Source: an uncultured Prevotellaceae bacterium
GTDB lineage: Bacteria; Bacteroidota; Bacteroidia; Bacteroidales; Bacteroidaceae
Assembly (NCBI GenBank): GCA_902770195.1
Contig: CACXSA010000013.1
Span: 1-54,690 of the forward strand
Length of the DNA: 54,690 nucleotides
Direction of reading: 5' to 3'
Shown: one piece after another, positions 26,950 to 36,048 of the stretch
Layout: each line of letters starts with the position of its first letter
How positions within the stretch are numbered: the first letter of the stretch is position 1
Translations under genes and position numbers: made by a program
The notes under the pieces: model-generated
The model's database searches: none
Told to the model about the DNA's origin: nothing
What the model saw: the letters and a program-made list of their open reading frames with translations, nothing else

Positions 26950-26957
26950 TAATTTTG
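26950..26957 (+). promoter_or_regulatory. Possible internal -7 promoter before murG
   Basis: TAATTTTG matches TAnnTTTG and lies 27 bp before the murG start. No -33 TTG is present. It may give murG and the genes behind it an extra transcript. Confidence 0.45.
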
Positions 26958-26984
26958 CAAGGTTTATATAATACATAAGTTACT

Positions 26985-28088
26985 ATGGACGAATTAAGAG
27001 TGATTATCAGTGGCGGAGGTACGGGAGGTCATATCTTCCCTGCCGTTTCTATTGCCAATGCCATCAAGGCACTACGTCCCGAGGCTAAGATACTGTTCGT
27101 TGGGGCTTTAGGTCGTATGGAGATGCAACGTGTTCCCGCTGCCGGCTACGAAATCAAAGGTCTTCCCATTCAAGGTTTCGACCGTAAAAATCTGTTGAAG
27201 AACATCAAGGTTCTCTACAAGATATGGAAGAGCCAGCGCATGGCGAAGAAAATCATCACAGACTTCCGTCCTCAAGTAGCTGTCGGAGTAGGTGGCTATG
27301 CCAGTGGTCCTACGCTCAACATGGCAGCAGCCAAGGGCATTCCCTGTCTGTTGCAGGAACAGAACTCCTACGCTGGTGTCACCAATAAGCTATTAGCCAA
27401 GAAGGCAGCCAAGATCTGTGTAGCTTATGAAGGTATGGAACGCTTCTTTCCTGCGGAAAAAATTATGATGACAGGTAATCCCGTTCGTCAGCAGTTACTT
27501 GACACCACTATCAGCCACGAGGATGCCGTGCGTTCCTTTGGTTTCGACCCCACCAAGAAGACGGTGCTCATTGTTGGTGGCAGTCTGGGTGCCCGCACTT
27601 TGAACGAGAGTGTCTTACAACACCTTGACGATATTCGTGAGAGCGGTGTGCAGTTCATTTGGCAGACCGGGAAATACTATAGTGCGGAGATTAGCGAGCG
27701 GATGAAGGGACAGGATGTTCCCAATCTCACCATTACCGATTTCATCAGTGATATGGGTGCCGCCTATAAGGCTGCTGACCTGGTAGTCAGCCGTGCCGGT
27801 GCCGGTTCTATCAGTGAATTCTGCTTACTCGGCAAACCTGTTATCCTCGTACCGTCACCTAATGTGGCAGAGGATCACCAGACCAAGAATGCCATGGCAC
27901 TGGTCAACAAGCAGGCAGCCCTCTATGTGAAGGACGGGGAAGCCGCCAAGATACTGTTGCCGTTGGCTATCGATACCGCCAAGGACGATGCCAAGCTACA
28001 GAGTCTTCATGAGAACATCCTGAAGATGGCGCTGCCCAACTCGGCAGAGATCATTGCTAAAGAAGTCATTAAGTTAAGTGAAAAGTGA
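26985..28088 (+). CDS. murG: UDP-GlcNAc:lipid I GlcNAc transferase
   Basis: A 367-residue GT-B glycosyltransferase that converts lipid I to lipid II at the inner face of the membrane. The donor loop GGGTGGHIFPAVSIA opens the protein; a second glycine loop is LIVGGSLGARTLNE; SRAGAGSISEFCLLGKP is the UDP-GlcNAc-binding signature. The last codons (LSEK) and TGA stop merge into a GTGAAAA array that spans the gap to murC. Confidence 0.97.
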   Translation: MDELRVIISGGGTGGHIFPAVSIANAIKALRPEAKILFVGALGRMEMQRVPAAGYEIKGLPIQGFDRKNLLKNIKVLYKIWKSQRMAKKIITDFRPQVAVGVGGYASGPTLNMAAAKGIPCLLQEQNSYAGVTNKLLAKKAAKICVAYEGMERFFPAEKIMMTGNPVRQQLLDTTISHEDAVRSFGFDPTKKTVLIVGGSLGARTLNESVLQHLDDIRESGVQFIWQTGKYYSAEISERMKGQDVPNLTITDFISDMGAAYKAADLVVSRAGAGSISEFCLLGKPVILVPSPNVAEDHQTKNAMALVNKQAALYVKDGEAAKILLPLAIDTAKDDAKLQSLHENILKMALPNSAEIIAKEVIKLSEK

Positions 28089-28151
28089 AAAACGAAAAGT
28101 GAAAAATTTGCTTCCGCTTAAAGAGTGAAAAAACGAAAAGTAAAAAGTGAT
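28076..28151 (+). repeat. Decayed GTGAAAA array between murG and murC
   Basis: Two runs of GTGAAAA-like units are interrupted by a short unrelated stretch (TTTGCTTCCGCTTAAAGA). A GTG within it is in frame with murC, giving a spurious longer start. The array supplies the murG stop codon. Confidence 0.8.
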
Positions 28152-29528
28152 ATGAAAGATATCAACGCAGTATATTTCATCGGAGCAGGTGGCATTGGCA
28201 TGAGTGCCATCGCCCGTTATTTCATCAAAAAAGGACTTGTTGTAGCTGGCTACGACAAGACTCCCAGCACCCTTACCAAGCAGTTGGAGAAAGAGGGTAT
28301 GCTCATCCATTATACAGAAGATGTCGATGCGATTCCTGTTGCCTGCAAGCATCCTGACAACTGTCTAGTCATCTACACCCCTGCCATTCCCGAGAGCCAT
28401 CAGGAGTTGCAGTATTTCCGCACCAATGGTTTTGACATCCAGAAGCGTGCACAGGTATTAGGCACCCTCACACGCCAGCATAAGGGCCTCTGCGTAGCCG
28501 GTACGCACGGTAAGACCACCACATCGACCATGTGTGCCCACATCATGCATAACAGCCATCTTGACTGCAACGCATTCCTCGGTGGTATATCCAAGAACTA
28601 TGGCACCAACTATATCCTCTCCGACTCCGACTTTGTGGTTATTGAAGCCGACGAGTTCGACCGTTCGTTCCATTGGCTGTCGCCCTACATGACGGTGATT
28701 ACCAGTACCGATCCCGACCATTTGGACATCTACGGCACCAAAGAGGCATATCTTGAGAGCTTCCGCCACTATACCGAGCTCATTCAACCCGAAGGAGCAC
28801 TTATCATCCATCGTGGACTGGAGATGAAAGAAAATATTCCGGCAAGTGTACATCGTTATGACTACGCCCTTACAGAGGGTGATTTCCATGCGGAGAACAT
28901 AAAGATTGAAAATGGTGAGATTACCTTCGACTTTATCTCACCAATGGAATCAGTTAAAGATATAAAGTTAGGACAACCTGTACCCATTAATATCGAAAAT
29001 GGTATTGCCGCTATGGCCATGGCTCAGTTGGCAGGCTGCACAGCAGACGAGTTACGCTATGGTATGCAGACCTACGGAGGTGTAGATCGTCGCTTCGACT
29101 TCAAGATCAAGAACGAACGCCTGGTATTTCTCAGTGACTATGCCCACCACCCGAAAGAAATCTATCAAAGCGCCAAGAGCATCCGTGAGTTGTATAAGAA
29201 CCGTAAGATCACCGCTATCTTCCAACCCCATCTCTACACCCGCACCCGAGATTTCTACAAAGACTTTGCTGATGCGCTGAGCCTGCTTGACGAGGTTATC
29301 CTCACCGAGATTTATCCTGCCCGTGAATTACCCATAGAGGGTGTCACTTCCGAACTTATCTATGACAACCTACGTCCTGGCATAGAGAAGCAAATCATCC
29401 AAAAGGCTGATGTTCTGCAGTTCATCAAAGAACGCACCTTCGATGTACTCATCGTTTTAGGAGCTGGCGACCTTGATAATCAAGTGCCAGAAATCACCAA
29501 GATACTAAATAGCAAATTACAAAAATGA
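28152..29528 (+). CDS. murC: UDP-MurNAc:L-alanine ligase
   Basis: A 458-residue Mur ligase that adds L-alanine to UDP-MurNAc. The start is taken at the ATG at 28152, where MKDINAVYFIGAGGIGMS opens the Rossmann fold; the longer frame would begin at a GTG within the repeat array. The ATP loop is GTHGKTTTST (~residue 117), and DEFDRSFHWL plus SDYAHHPKEI are MurC-specific. The last 4 bp overlap the ftsQ start (ATGA), so translation is coupled. Confidence 0.96.
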   Translation: MKDINAVYFIGAGGIGMSAIARYFIKKGLVVAGYDKTPSTLTKQLEKEGMLIHYTEDVDAIPVACKHPDNCLVIYTPAIPESHQELQYFRTNGFDIQKRAQVLGTLTRQHKGLCVAGTHGKTTTSTMCAHIMHNSHLDCNAFLGGISKNYGTNYILSDSDFVVIEADEFDRSFHWLSPYMTVITSTDPDHLDIYGTKEAYLESFRHYTELIQPEGALIIHRGLEMKENIPASVHRYDYALTEGDFHAENIKIENGEITFDFISPMESVKDIKLGQPVPINIENGIAAMAMAQLAGCTADELRYGMQTYGGVDRRFDFKIKNERLVFLSDYAHHPKEIYQSAKSIRELYKNRKITAIFQPHLYTRTRDFYKDFADALSLLDEVILTEIYPARELPIEGVTSELIYDNLRPGIEKQIIQKADVLQFIKERTFDVLIVLGAGDLDNQVPEITKILNSKLQK

Positions 29529-30289
29529 CGTTCAACTGGAAAAAGACAGCAATCGTACTAATTGACGCCCTCTTGGCTGTTTACCTAGTACTCGCCATCA
29601 CGGCTTTCAACAGCCCTGATGAAGTAAACAGCACGTGCGACGAGGTAAGCATACACATCGAGGATGGTCTCACCATGGGATTCCTGAACGTCAATGAAGT
29701 AAAAGGACAACTGCAGCGTGCAAAACTTTATCCTTTAGGTGATGTCATGAACAATGTCAACACCCGCAAGATAGAGGAAACACTAAAGCAAAACCCCTTT
29801 GTAGAACAAGCACAATGCTATAAGACGCAAACAGGTCATGTCTATATCACACTGAGCCAGCGTATGCCTGTCATCCGCATCAAAGCTGATAACGGTGAAG
29901 ACTATTATGTCGATGAGCATGGTGATATCATGCCATACACCCACTATGTCAACGATATTGTAGTGGCTACAGGTGACATCACCAAGAAATACGCCCAGAA
30001 GTCGCTCACGAAGTTAGGCAACTTCCTTGTCAAGCACCCTTTATGGCGCAGTCAGGTAGAGCAGGTCCATGTCCTTCCCGACGGAACTATTGAGATAGTA
30101 CCGCGTGTAGGTGATCATATTGTCTATCTCGGCATGCCTTTCGACCTTGAGCAGAAGTTCAAGCGACTGGAAAAATTCTATCGATATGGTCTCAGCGAAG
30201 CTGGGTGGAACAAATACTCCTATATCAATCTGGAATTTAGAAATCAGATTATCTGTAAGAAACGTAACATTAAGGAAACAGAGATTTAG
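29525..30289 (+). CDS. ftsQ: Cell division protein FtsQ
   Basis: A 254-residue bitopic protein: a short cytoplasmic tail, one transmembrane helix (about 8-26, IVLIDALLAVYLVLAI) and a periplasmic POTRA-like plus beta domain (SIHIEDGLTMGFLNVNEV, PFVEQAQCYKTQTGHVYITLSQRMPVIRI). FtsQ links early and late divisome components. Identity comes mainly from topology, the POTRA pattern and its position between murC and ftsA. The C-terminus (NLEFRNQIICKKR) has the usual terminal beta strand. Confidence 0.92.
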   Translation: MTFNWKKTAIVLIDALLAVYLVLAITAFNSPDEVNSTCDEVSIHIEDGLTMGFLNVNEVKGQLQRAKLYPLGDVMNNVNTRKIEETLKQNPFVEQAQCYKTQTGHVYITLSQRMPVIRIKADNGEDYYVDEHGDIMPYTHYVNDIVVATGDITKKYAQKSLTKLGNFLVKHPLWRSQVEQVHVLPDGTIEIVPRVGDHIVYLGMPFDLEQKFKRLEKFYRYGLSEAGWNKYSYINLEFRNQIICKKRNIKETEI

Positions 30290-30304
30290 TAAATAGTTAA
30301 AAAT

Positions 30305-31759
30305 ATGGTTAAGGATTTTATCGTAGCTATCGAATTAGGGTCATCCAAAATGACCGGAATTGCGGGTAAGAAGAACCTTGATGGAAGCATTCAAGTGTTG
30401 GCTTGCGTCAAAGAGAATTCCACCGCATGTATCCACAAGGGTGTGGTTTACAACATTGACAAGACAGCCCAATGCCTGACCAGCATCATTAACAAGCTGG
30501 AAAAACAACTCAAGACAACCATTACGCAGGTGTATGTCGGCGTAGGTGGACAGTCTATTCGCTCTATTCATAATGTGATTACCAAGGAACTGTCGATGGA
30601 AATGCCCATATCACAAGATATGGTCATTGAACTGATGGATGCCAACCGCAACATGAAATACCCTGACTTGGAGATTCTCGATGCTGCAGTACAGGAATAT
30701 AAGGTTGACTCACAGTATCAACTCGACCCGGTAGGCATTCCTTGCACGCGTTTTGAGGGTAATTTCCTCAATATTCTACAGCGCAAGGCATTCTATAAGA
30801 ACCTGAACAGCTGTTTCGAAGCCGCTAATATCAATGTGGTGGAAATGTATCTCGCCCCACTGGCTCTTGCTGACAGTGTACTTACAGAGGCTGAACGCCG
30901 TTCTGGTTGTGCTCTCGTTGATTTGGGTGCAGACACCACGACCGTGAGTGTCTATTCCAAAAACATTCTTCGCCACATTGCTGTCATACCCCTGGGTTCC
31001 AACAACATCACCAAAGACATCGCTTCATTGCAGATGGAAGAGTCCGATGCTGAAAGGATGAAACTAAAATATGGCCGTGCATATACTGAAAACAGCGATA
31101 TTGACAATAACCTGAAATACTCCATCGATTCTGAACGTCAGGTGGAAGCCCGCAAATTCATTGAGATTGTAGAGGGACGTATGGAAGAAATCATTGCCAA
31201 CGTATGGTGCCAAGTTCCTGAGGAATATTGCGACAAGCTCCTGGGTGGCATTATACTAACCGGTGGTGGCTCAAATATGGAGCAAATCGAGACTGCCTTC
31301 CGCAATTATACCCATGTAGATAAAATCCGAGTTGCAAAATTCGTCACTCAGACCATCACCTCCAATATCAATGATATCAATGCCCGTAATGGTATGATGA
31401 ATACGGTATTAGGACTGCTTGCCAAGGGTGACATCAACTGTGCCGGCGAAGAGTTCGATCCTAATGGTAATCTCTTTGCCACACCCAAACAGGCACAGGT
31501 TGATGCCGCAACAGAGCAGCGTCGCGCCCGTCAGGCTACAGAAATCCCTGCAGGAGTGGTACGTACCGCTGAGGAAATCCGTCGAGCTGACGAGGAAGCC
31601 CGTCTGAAACGTGAAGAGGAAGAGCGTCAGGCTCGGGAGAAAGCAGAAGAAGAGGCACGCGAGGCAGAACGTGTCCGTAAAGAGAACAGCATTTGGAGTA
31701 AAGGCTGGAAAAAACTTAAGAGTTTCGGAGAAACTATTCTTGGTCCTGAAGAGGAGTAA
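30305..31759 (+). CDS. ftsA: Cell division protein FtsA
   Basis: A 484-residue actin-like ATPase that tethers FtsZ to the membrane. The first phosphate loop is VAIELGSSKMTGIAG, the second ALVDLGADTTTVSVY, and the adenosine motif GGIILTGGGSNM. A ~45-residue charged Glu/Arg linker near the C-terminus leads to an amphipathic helix (SIWSKGWKKLKSFGETIL), the expected membrane-targeting sequence. The protein is longer than E. coli FtsA (420) mainly because of that linker. ftsZ follows after 39 bp. Confidence 0.96.
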   Translation: MVKDFIVAIELGSSKMTGIAGKKNLDGSIQVLACVKENSTACIHKGVVYNIDKTAQCLTSIINKLEKQLKTTITQVYVGVGGQSIRSIHNVITKELSMEMPISQDMVIELMDANRNMKYPDLEILDAAVQEYKVDSQYQLDPVGIPCTRFEGNFLNILQRKAFYKNLNSCFEAANINVVEMYLAPLALADSVLTEAERRSGCALVDLGADTTTVSVYSKNILRHIAVIPLGSNNITKDIASLQMEESDAERMKLKYGRAYTENSDIDNNLKYSIDSERQVEARKFIEIVEGRMEEIIANVWCQVPEEYCDKLLGGIILTGGGSNMEQIETAFRNYTHVDKIRVAKFVTQTITSNINDINARNGMMNTVLGLLAKGDINCAGEEFDPNGNLFATPKQAQVDAATEQRRARQATEIPAGVVRTAEEIRRADEEARLKREEEERQAREKAEEEAREAERVRKENSIWSKGWKKLKSFGETILGPEEE

Positions 31760-31798
31760 TCAGCGTGGTCAACATTACAAATTTTAATTTAGAGGAAA

Positions 31799-33133
31799 AT
31801 GGATAATAACATATTGCTCGACTTCGGCGAGCCAGAAAGAGAAAAAAGTATCATTAAGGTTATTGGTGTTGGTGGCGGTGGCGGCAACGCCGTCAACCAC
31901 ATGTATCGCGAAGGCATCCACGATGTATCCTTCGTACTCTGCAATACAGACAATCAGGCACTGAATGATTCACCCGTTCCTGTTCATCTGCAATTGGGCA
32001 AGGAGGGATTAGGTGCCGGAAACCGTCCTGAGAAGGCCCGTATGGCTGCAGAGGAGAGTATCGAAGACATCAAGCAGGTGTTGGACGATGGCACCCGAAT
32101 GGCGTTTATCACAGCAGGTATGGGTGGTGGTACCGGTACTGGTGCAGCACCTGTCATTGCCCGTGTTTCCAAGGAGATGGGCATTCTCACCGTTGGCATT
32201 GTCACCATTCCTTTCCGTTTCGAGGGCGACCGTAAGATAGACCAGGCCCTTGACGGTGTTGAGGAAATGCAAAAGCACGTCGATGCCTTATTGGTTATCA
32301 ACAACGAGCGACTCCGCGAGATTTATCCAGAACTGACGGTTCTCGATGCCTTCGGAAAAGCCGATGACACCTTGTCTGTAGCTGCGAAGTCCATTGCAGA
32401 AATCATTACCATTCATGGACTTATCAACCTTGACTTCAACGATGTGAAGACGGTTCTTAAAGACGGTGGCGTTGCTATTATGTCCACTGGCTACGGTGAG
32501 GGAGAAGGTCGTGTAAGGAAAGCTATTGACGACGCCCTGAACTCACCGCTACTCAATGAGAACGATGTCTTCAATTCCAAGAAAATACTGCTCAGCATCT
32601 CATTTGCAGGCTCTAAGGACGGCAAGGATTCGCTGATGATGGAGGAGATGAATGACGTCAACGACTTCATGGCTCGTTTTGGCAACGACTTTGAAATCAA
32701 GTGGGGACTGGCTACCGACCCGGAACTGGGCAAGAAGGTAAAAGTAACCATTCTGGCAACGGGCTTCGGCATTGACAGCGTTGATGGAATGACCAATCAC
32801 CGTCAGCGTCATAACACCCAGGAAGAAGCCACCCGTATCGCTGAACAACAGGAGAAGGAGGCACAGCTTCAGGATCGTCGCAGCCGCTTCTATGGTGACC
32901 CAGCCAACAGCAAGCGCTACAAGCGTCGTCCACACATCTATCTGTTCCGTCCTGAGGATCTTGACAACGATGACGTCATCTCAGCTGTTGAACAGACACC
33001 AACCTACAAGCGCACGCGTGAAATTCTGGACAGCATCTACCAACAATCCAGTGGTGAAGGTATCCAGACGACTAACGACAAGCCTGTGGAGCGCGACGAG
33101 CAGCCCATTCAGGGCACCATCAAATTCTCATAA
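31799..33133 (+). CDS. ftsZ: Cell division GTPase FtsZ
   Basis: A 444-residue tubulin homologue that forms the Z ring. The G box GGGTGTGAAP (about residue 108) and the T7 catalytic loop NLDFNDVKTVLKDGG are intact, and the N-terminus carries GVGGGGGNAVNHM. The C-terminal linker (from ~315) is charged and includes a Tyr/Arg-rich patch. A short C-terminal segment (ISAVEQTPTYKRTREILDSIY) may contact FtsA. It ends the dcw cluster and is followed by a strong hairpin. Confidence 0.97.
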   Translation: MDNNILLDFGEPEREKSIIKVIGVGGGGGNAVNHMYREGIHDVSFVLCNTDNQALNDSPVPVHLQLGKEGLGAGNRPEKARMAAEESIEDIKQVLDDGTRMAFITAGMGGGTGTGAAPVIARVSKEMGILTVGIVTIPFRFEGDRKIDQALDGVEEMQKHVDALLVINNERLREIYPELTVLDAFGKADDTLSVAAKSIAEIITIHGLINLDFNDVKTVLKDGGVAIMSTGYGEGEGRVRKAIDDALNSPLLNENDVFNSKKILLSISFAGSKDGKDSLMMEEMNDVNDFMARFGNDFEIKWGLATDPELGKKVKVTILATGFGIDSVDGMTNHRQRHNTQEEATRIAEQQEKEAQLQDRRSRFYGDPANSKRYKRRPHIYLFRPEDLDNDDVISAVEQTPTYKRTREILDSIYQQSSGEGIQTTNDKPVERDEQPIQGTIKFS

Positions 33134-33154
33134 CGTCAATGCTATAAAAAACAC

Positions 33155-33192
33155 GCTGGGCACTGATGCGCTTCGTTGCATCGGTGCCCAGC
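33155..33192. terminator. Bidirectional terminator between ftsZ and pnp
   Basis: A 16-bp stem (GCTGGGCACTGATGCG paired with TGCATCGGTGCCCAGC) closes a CTTCG-type loop. It is followed by ATTTTGT and, on the other strand, preceded by an A-rich run, so it can serve both convergent genes. Confidence 0.85.
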
Positions 33193-33245
33193 ATTTTGTA
33201 TTACACGTTGGAATTTCGAATTTTCAACTTTCCAATTCTCAATTC

Positions 33246-35576
33246 TTAGAATTCCATCTTATCGAGCTCGTCGGTAAAGTCCTTTGGCTCATTAGAGGGC
33301 TCGTGGTAGTCCTCATTACGCTCACGGCGCTCACCACGGTCAGGACGTTGACGACGCTCACCACGGTCGTTATGATCAGGACGTGGACGACGTTCGCCAC
33401 GTTCAGGGCGCTCGCCACGCTCAGGGCGCTCACCACGCTCACGGCGACGCTGCTGTGGCTCTACGTATCCCTCTGGCTTCTCCACGAGTACACGGTGAGA
33501 AAGCTTGAACTTACCAGTCTTGGGGTCAATCTCCAGAAGCTTCACGGAAATCTTGTCACCCTCCTTGATGCCAGCCTCCTCGACAGTCTCCAAGCGCTTC
33601 CAGTCAATCTCTGAAATATGCAGCAGACCATCCTTGCCAGGCATGAACTCTACGAAGCATCCGTAAGGCATAATGCTACGGACGGTACCTTCGTAAACCT
33701 CACCGACCTCGGGAATGGCAACGATAGCCTTGATCTTAGCGATAGCAGCGTCAATAGCCTCCTTGTTAGGACCGCTAACCTGAATCTTACCAACGCCATC
33801 TTCCTCGTCAATCGTAATGGTGGCACCGGTTTCCTCCTGCATCTGCTGGATAATCTTTCCGCCCGGGCCAATGACGGCACCAATGAACTCCTTCGGAATC
33901 TCGAAGGCCTCGATACGTGGAACTTGGGGCTTCAGCTCAGGACGTGGCTCAGCGATGGTGTCGGTGATGCACTTCAAGATGTGCTCACGACCGGCCTTAG
34001 CCTGCATCAGTGCCTTCTCCAGGATGTCGAACGACAGGCCGTCGCACTTGATATCCATCTGGGTAGCGGTCAGACCGTCCTTTGTACCGGTGGTCTTGAA
34101 GTCCATATCGCCCAGGTGGTCCTCGTCACCAAGGATATCGCTCAATACAGCATACTTGTCTTCTCCAGGATTCTTGATCAGACCCATTGCGATACCTGAT
34201 ACAGGCTTCTTCATGGGAACACCAGCATCCATCAGTGCCAGCGTACCGGCGCAGACGGTAGCCATTGATGAAGAACCGTTAGACTCCATAATCTGGCTTA
34301 CTACACGAACGGTGTAGGGGAAGTCGGCAGGAATCATCTCCTTCAGACCGCGCCATGCCAGGTGTCCGTGACCAATCTCACGACGACCTACGCCACGCTG
34401 TGCCTTAGCCTCACCCGTACAGAATGGGGGGAAGTTATAGTGCAGCAGGAAGCGCTGGTAGCTCTTGTCGAGCACATCGTCAACGAGCTTCTCATCAAGC
34501 TTAGTTCCCAGCGTTACAGTGGTCAGCGACTGAGTCTCACCACGTGTGAAGATAGAACTTCCGTGAGGCATGGGCAGCGGAGAAACCTCGCACCAGATGG
34601 GACGAATCTCGTCGGTCTTACGACCATCGAGACGGATACCCTCGTCGAGGATGCAACGGCGCATGGCGTCGCGCTCCACGTCGTGGTAGTAGCGGTCCAT
34701 CATGGCATATTTCTCTTCCAGCTCGTCCTCAGTCATGTCGGCATGCTCACCGGCATACTTCTCCTTGAAGTCAGCCAGAATCTTCTCGAAGGCCTCAGCA
34801 CGGGCGTGCTTCTCGAGAGCCTGCTTTGTTACATCGTAAGCGGGCTGATAAAGCTCCTTGTTCATACGCTCACGCAGCTCCTCATCGTTCACCTCGTGGT
34901 CGTACTCGCGTTTTACATCCTTGCCAAGCTCCTTGCTCAGCTCAACCTGCAGCTCGCACATGGGCTTGATAGCGTCCATGGCAGCCTTCAGGGCACCCAG
35001 CAGGTCCTGTTCTGAAACTTCCTTCATCTCACCCTCTACCATCATGATGTTCTCAGCAGAGGCACCTACCATGATGTCCATATCAGCTTCCTTCATCTGC
35101 TCGAAAGTAGGATCAATGACATACTCGCCATTGATACGGGCTACACGCACCTCAGAGATAGGGCACTCGAAGGGGATATCTGAACATGCCAACGCTGCGG
35201 ATGCAGCAAAACCTGCCAAAGCATCAGGCTGGTCAACACCATCGGCGCTGAACAGCATTACGTTGACATAAACTTCTGCGTGATAGTTGGAGGGGAACAG
35301 CGGACGGAGCACACGGTCAACCAGACGGCTCGTCAGGATCTCGTTGTCGGAGGCTTTACCCTCGCGCTTGGTGAAACCGCCGGGGAAACGGCCTGCGGCG
35401 GCGTACTGCTCTCTGTAGTCAACCTGCAGAGGCATGAAATCTGTTCCGGGAACTGCATCTTTTGCGGCACAAACAGTAGCCAGCAGCACAGTGTTGTTCA
35501 TGCGGAGCATCACACTGCCATCGGCCTGCTTTGCCACTTTCCCGGTCTCAATTGTGATGGTTCTTCCATCAGGCAA
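33246..35576 (-). CDS. pnp: Polyribonucleotide nucleotidyltransferase (PNPase) with non-ATG start
   Basis: A 776-residue 3'-5' phosphorolytic exoribonuclease. Two RNase PH cores (~1-215 and ~295-540), a KH domain ([19 protein letters not shown], ~562) and an S1 domain ([17 protein letters not shown], ~625) are in order. A low-complexity tail (~695-765) of RGERPE-type repeats may bind RNA. The N-terminus is odd: homology already holds at [16 protein letters not shown], yet no ATG or GTG lies in frame between the upstream stop and this point. The only standard alternative is the TTG at 35576 (giving MPDGR); an ATT two codons earlier is a rarer option. A 42-bp repeat block stands ~130 bp upstream. 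Confidence 0.95.
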   Translation of the reverse strand: MPDGRTITIETGKVAKQADGSVMLRMNNTVLLATVCAAKDAVPGTDFMPLQVDYREQYAAAGRFPGGFTKREGKASDNEILTSRLVDRVLRPLFPSNYHAEVYVNVMLFSADGVDQPDALAGFAASAALACSDIPFECPISEVRVARINGEYVIDPTFEQMKEADMDIMVGASAENIMMVEGEMKEVSEQDLLGALKAAMDAIKPMCELQVELSKELGKDVKREYDHEVNDEELRERMNKELYQPAYDVTKQALEKHARAEAFEKILADFKEKYAGEHADMTEDELEEKYAMMDRYYHDVERDAMRRCILDEGIRLDGRKTDEIRPIWCEVSPLPMPHGSSIFTRGETQSLTTVTLGTKLDEKLVDDVLDKSYQRFLLHYNFPPFCTGEAKAQRGVGRREIGHGHLAWRGLKEMIPADFPYTVRVVSQIMESNGSSSMATVCAGTLALMDAGVPMKKPVSGIAMGLIKNPGEDKYAVLSDILGDEDHLGDMDFKTTGTKDGLTATQMDIKCDGLSFDILEKALMQAKAGREHILKCITDTIAEPRPELKPQVPRIEAFEIPKEFIGAVIGPGGKIIQQMQEETGATITIDEEDGVGKIQVSGPNKEAIDAAIAKIKAIVAIPEVGEVYEGTVRSIMPYGCFVEFMPGKDGLLHISEIDWKRLETVEEAGIKEGDKISVKLLEIDPKTGKFKLSHRVLVEKPEGYVEPQQRRRERGERPERGERPERGERRPRPDHNDRGERRQRPDRGERRERNEDYHEPSNEPKDFTDELDKMEF

Positions 35577-35704
35577 TTGAATACTTAGATAAAGAAAAGA
35601 AGAAACACTGAATAATTATTGTTTTTTAGGAAATACCAAGGTTTTTCCATCTTTTCTCCGTCATTTCCGCCAAGACCGTACCATCTTTTCCTTCCCAAAA
35701 GTTT

Positions 35705-36008
35705 CTTTGTGGTCAACCACAAAACGCCGCCGGGGGTCGCGGGAAGACTTTGTGGTTACCACAAAACGCTGCCAAGGGTCGCGGGAAGACTTTGTGGTCA
35801 CCACAAACCGTTGCCAAGGGTCGCGGGAAGACTTTGTGGTCACCACAAACCGTTGCCAAGGGTCGCGGGAAGACTTTGTGGTCACCACAAAACGTCGCCA
35901 AGGGTCGCGGGAAGACTTTGTGGTCAACCACAAACCGTTGCCAAGGGTCGCGGGAAGACTTTGTGGTCAACCACAAACCGTTGCCAAGGGTCGCGGGAAG
36001 ACTTTGTC
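35705..36008. repeat. 42/43-bp tandem repeat, about 7 copies, with internal hairpin
   Basis: The string TCGCGGGAAG recurs at 35737, 35779, 35821, 35863, 35905, 35948 and 35991, that is four steps of 42 bp and two of 43. Each unit has a near-perfect palindrome TTTGTGGT-C(A)-ACCACAAA, a variable 6-7 bp stretch (for example CGCCGCCGG, CCGTTGCCAA, CGTCGCCAA) and a constant GGGTCGCGGGAAGACT. It lies downstream of the sigma-barrel gene and upstream of pnp. Long ORFs through it on both strands arise because 42 is a multiple of 3. Confidence 0.95.
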
Positions 36009-36048
36009 AGACTGTCAAAGCACTCTGAGAAAATAACTTGATGTTTTG

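Noticed and set aside
35705..36008. CRISPR array
   Set aside because: Units are contiguous tandem copies with almost no variable spacer, and no cas gene is nearby.
35619..36041. ORFs of 87-140 codons on both strands through the 42-bp repeats
   Set aside because: They arise because the repeat length is a multiple of three; no natural start or protein-like composition.
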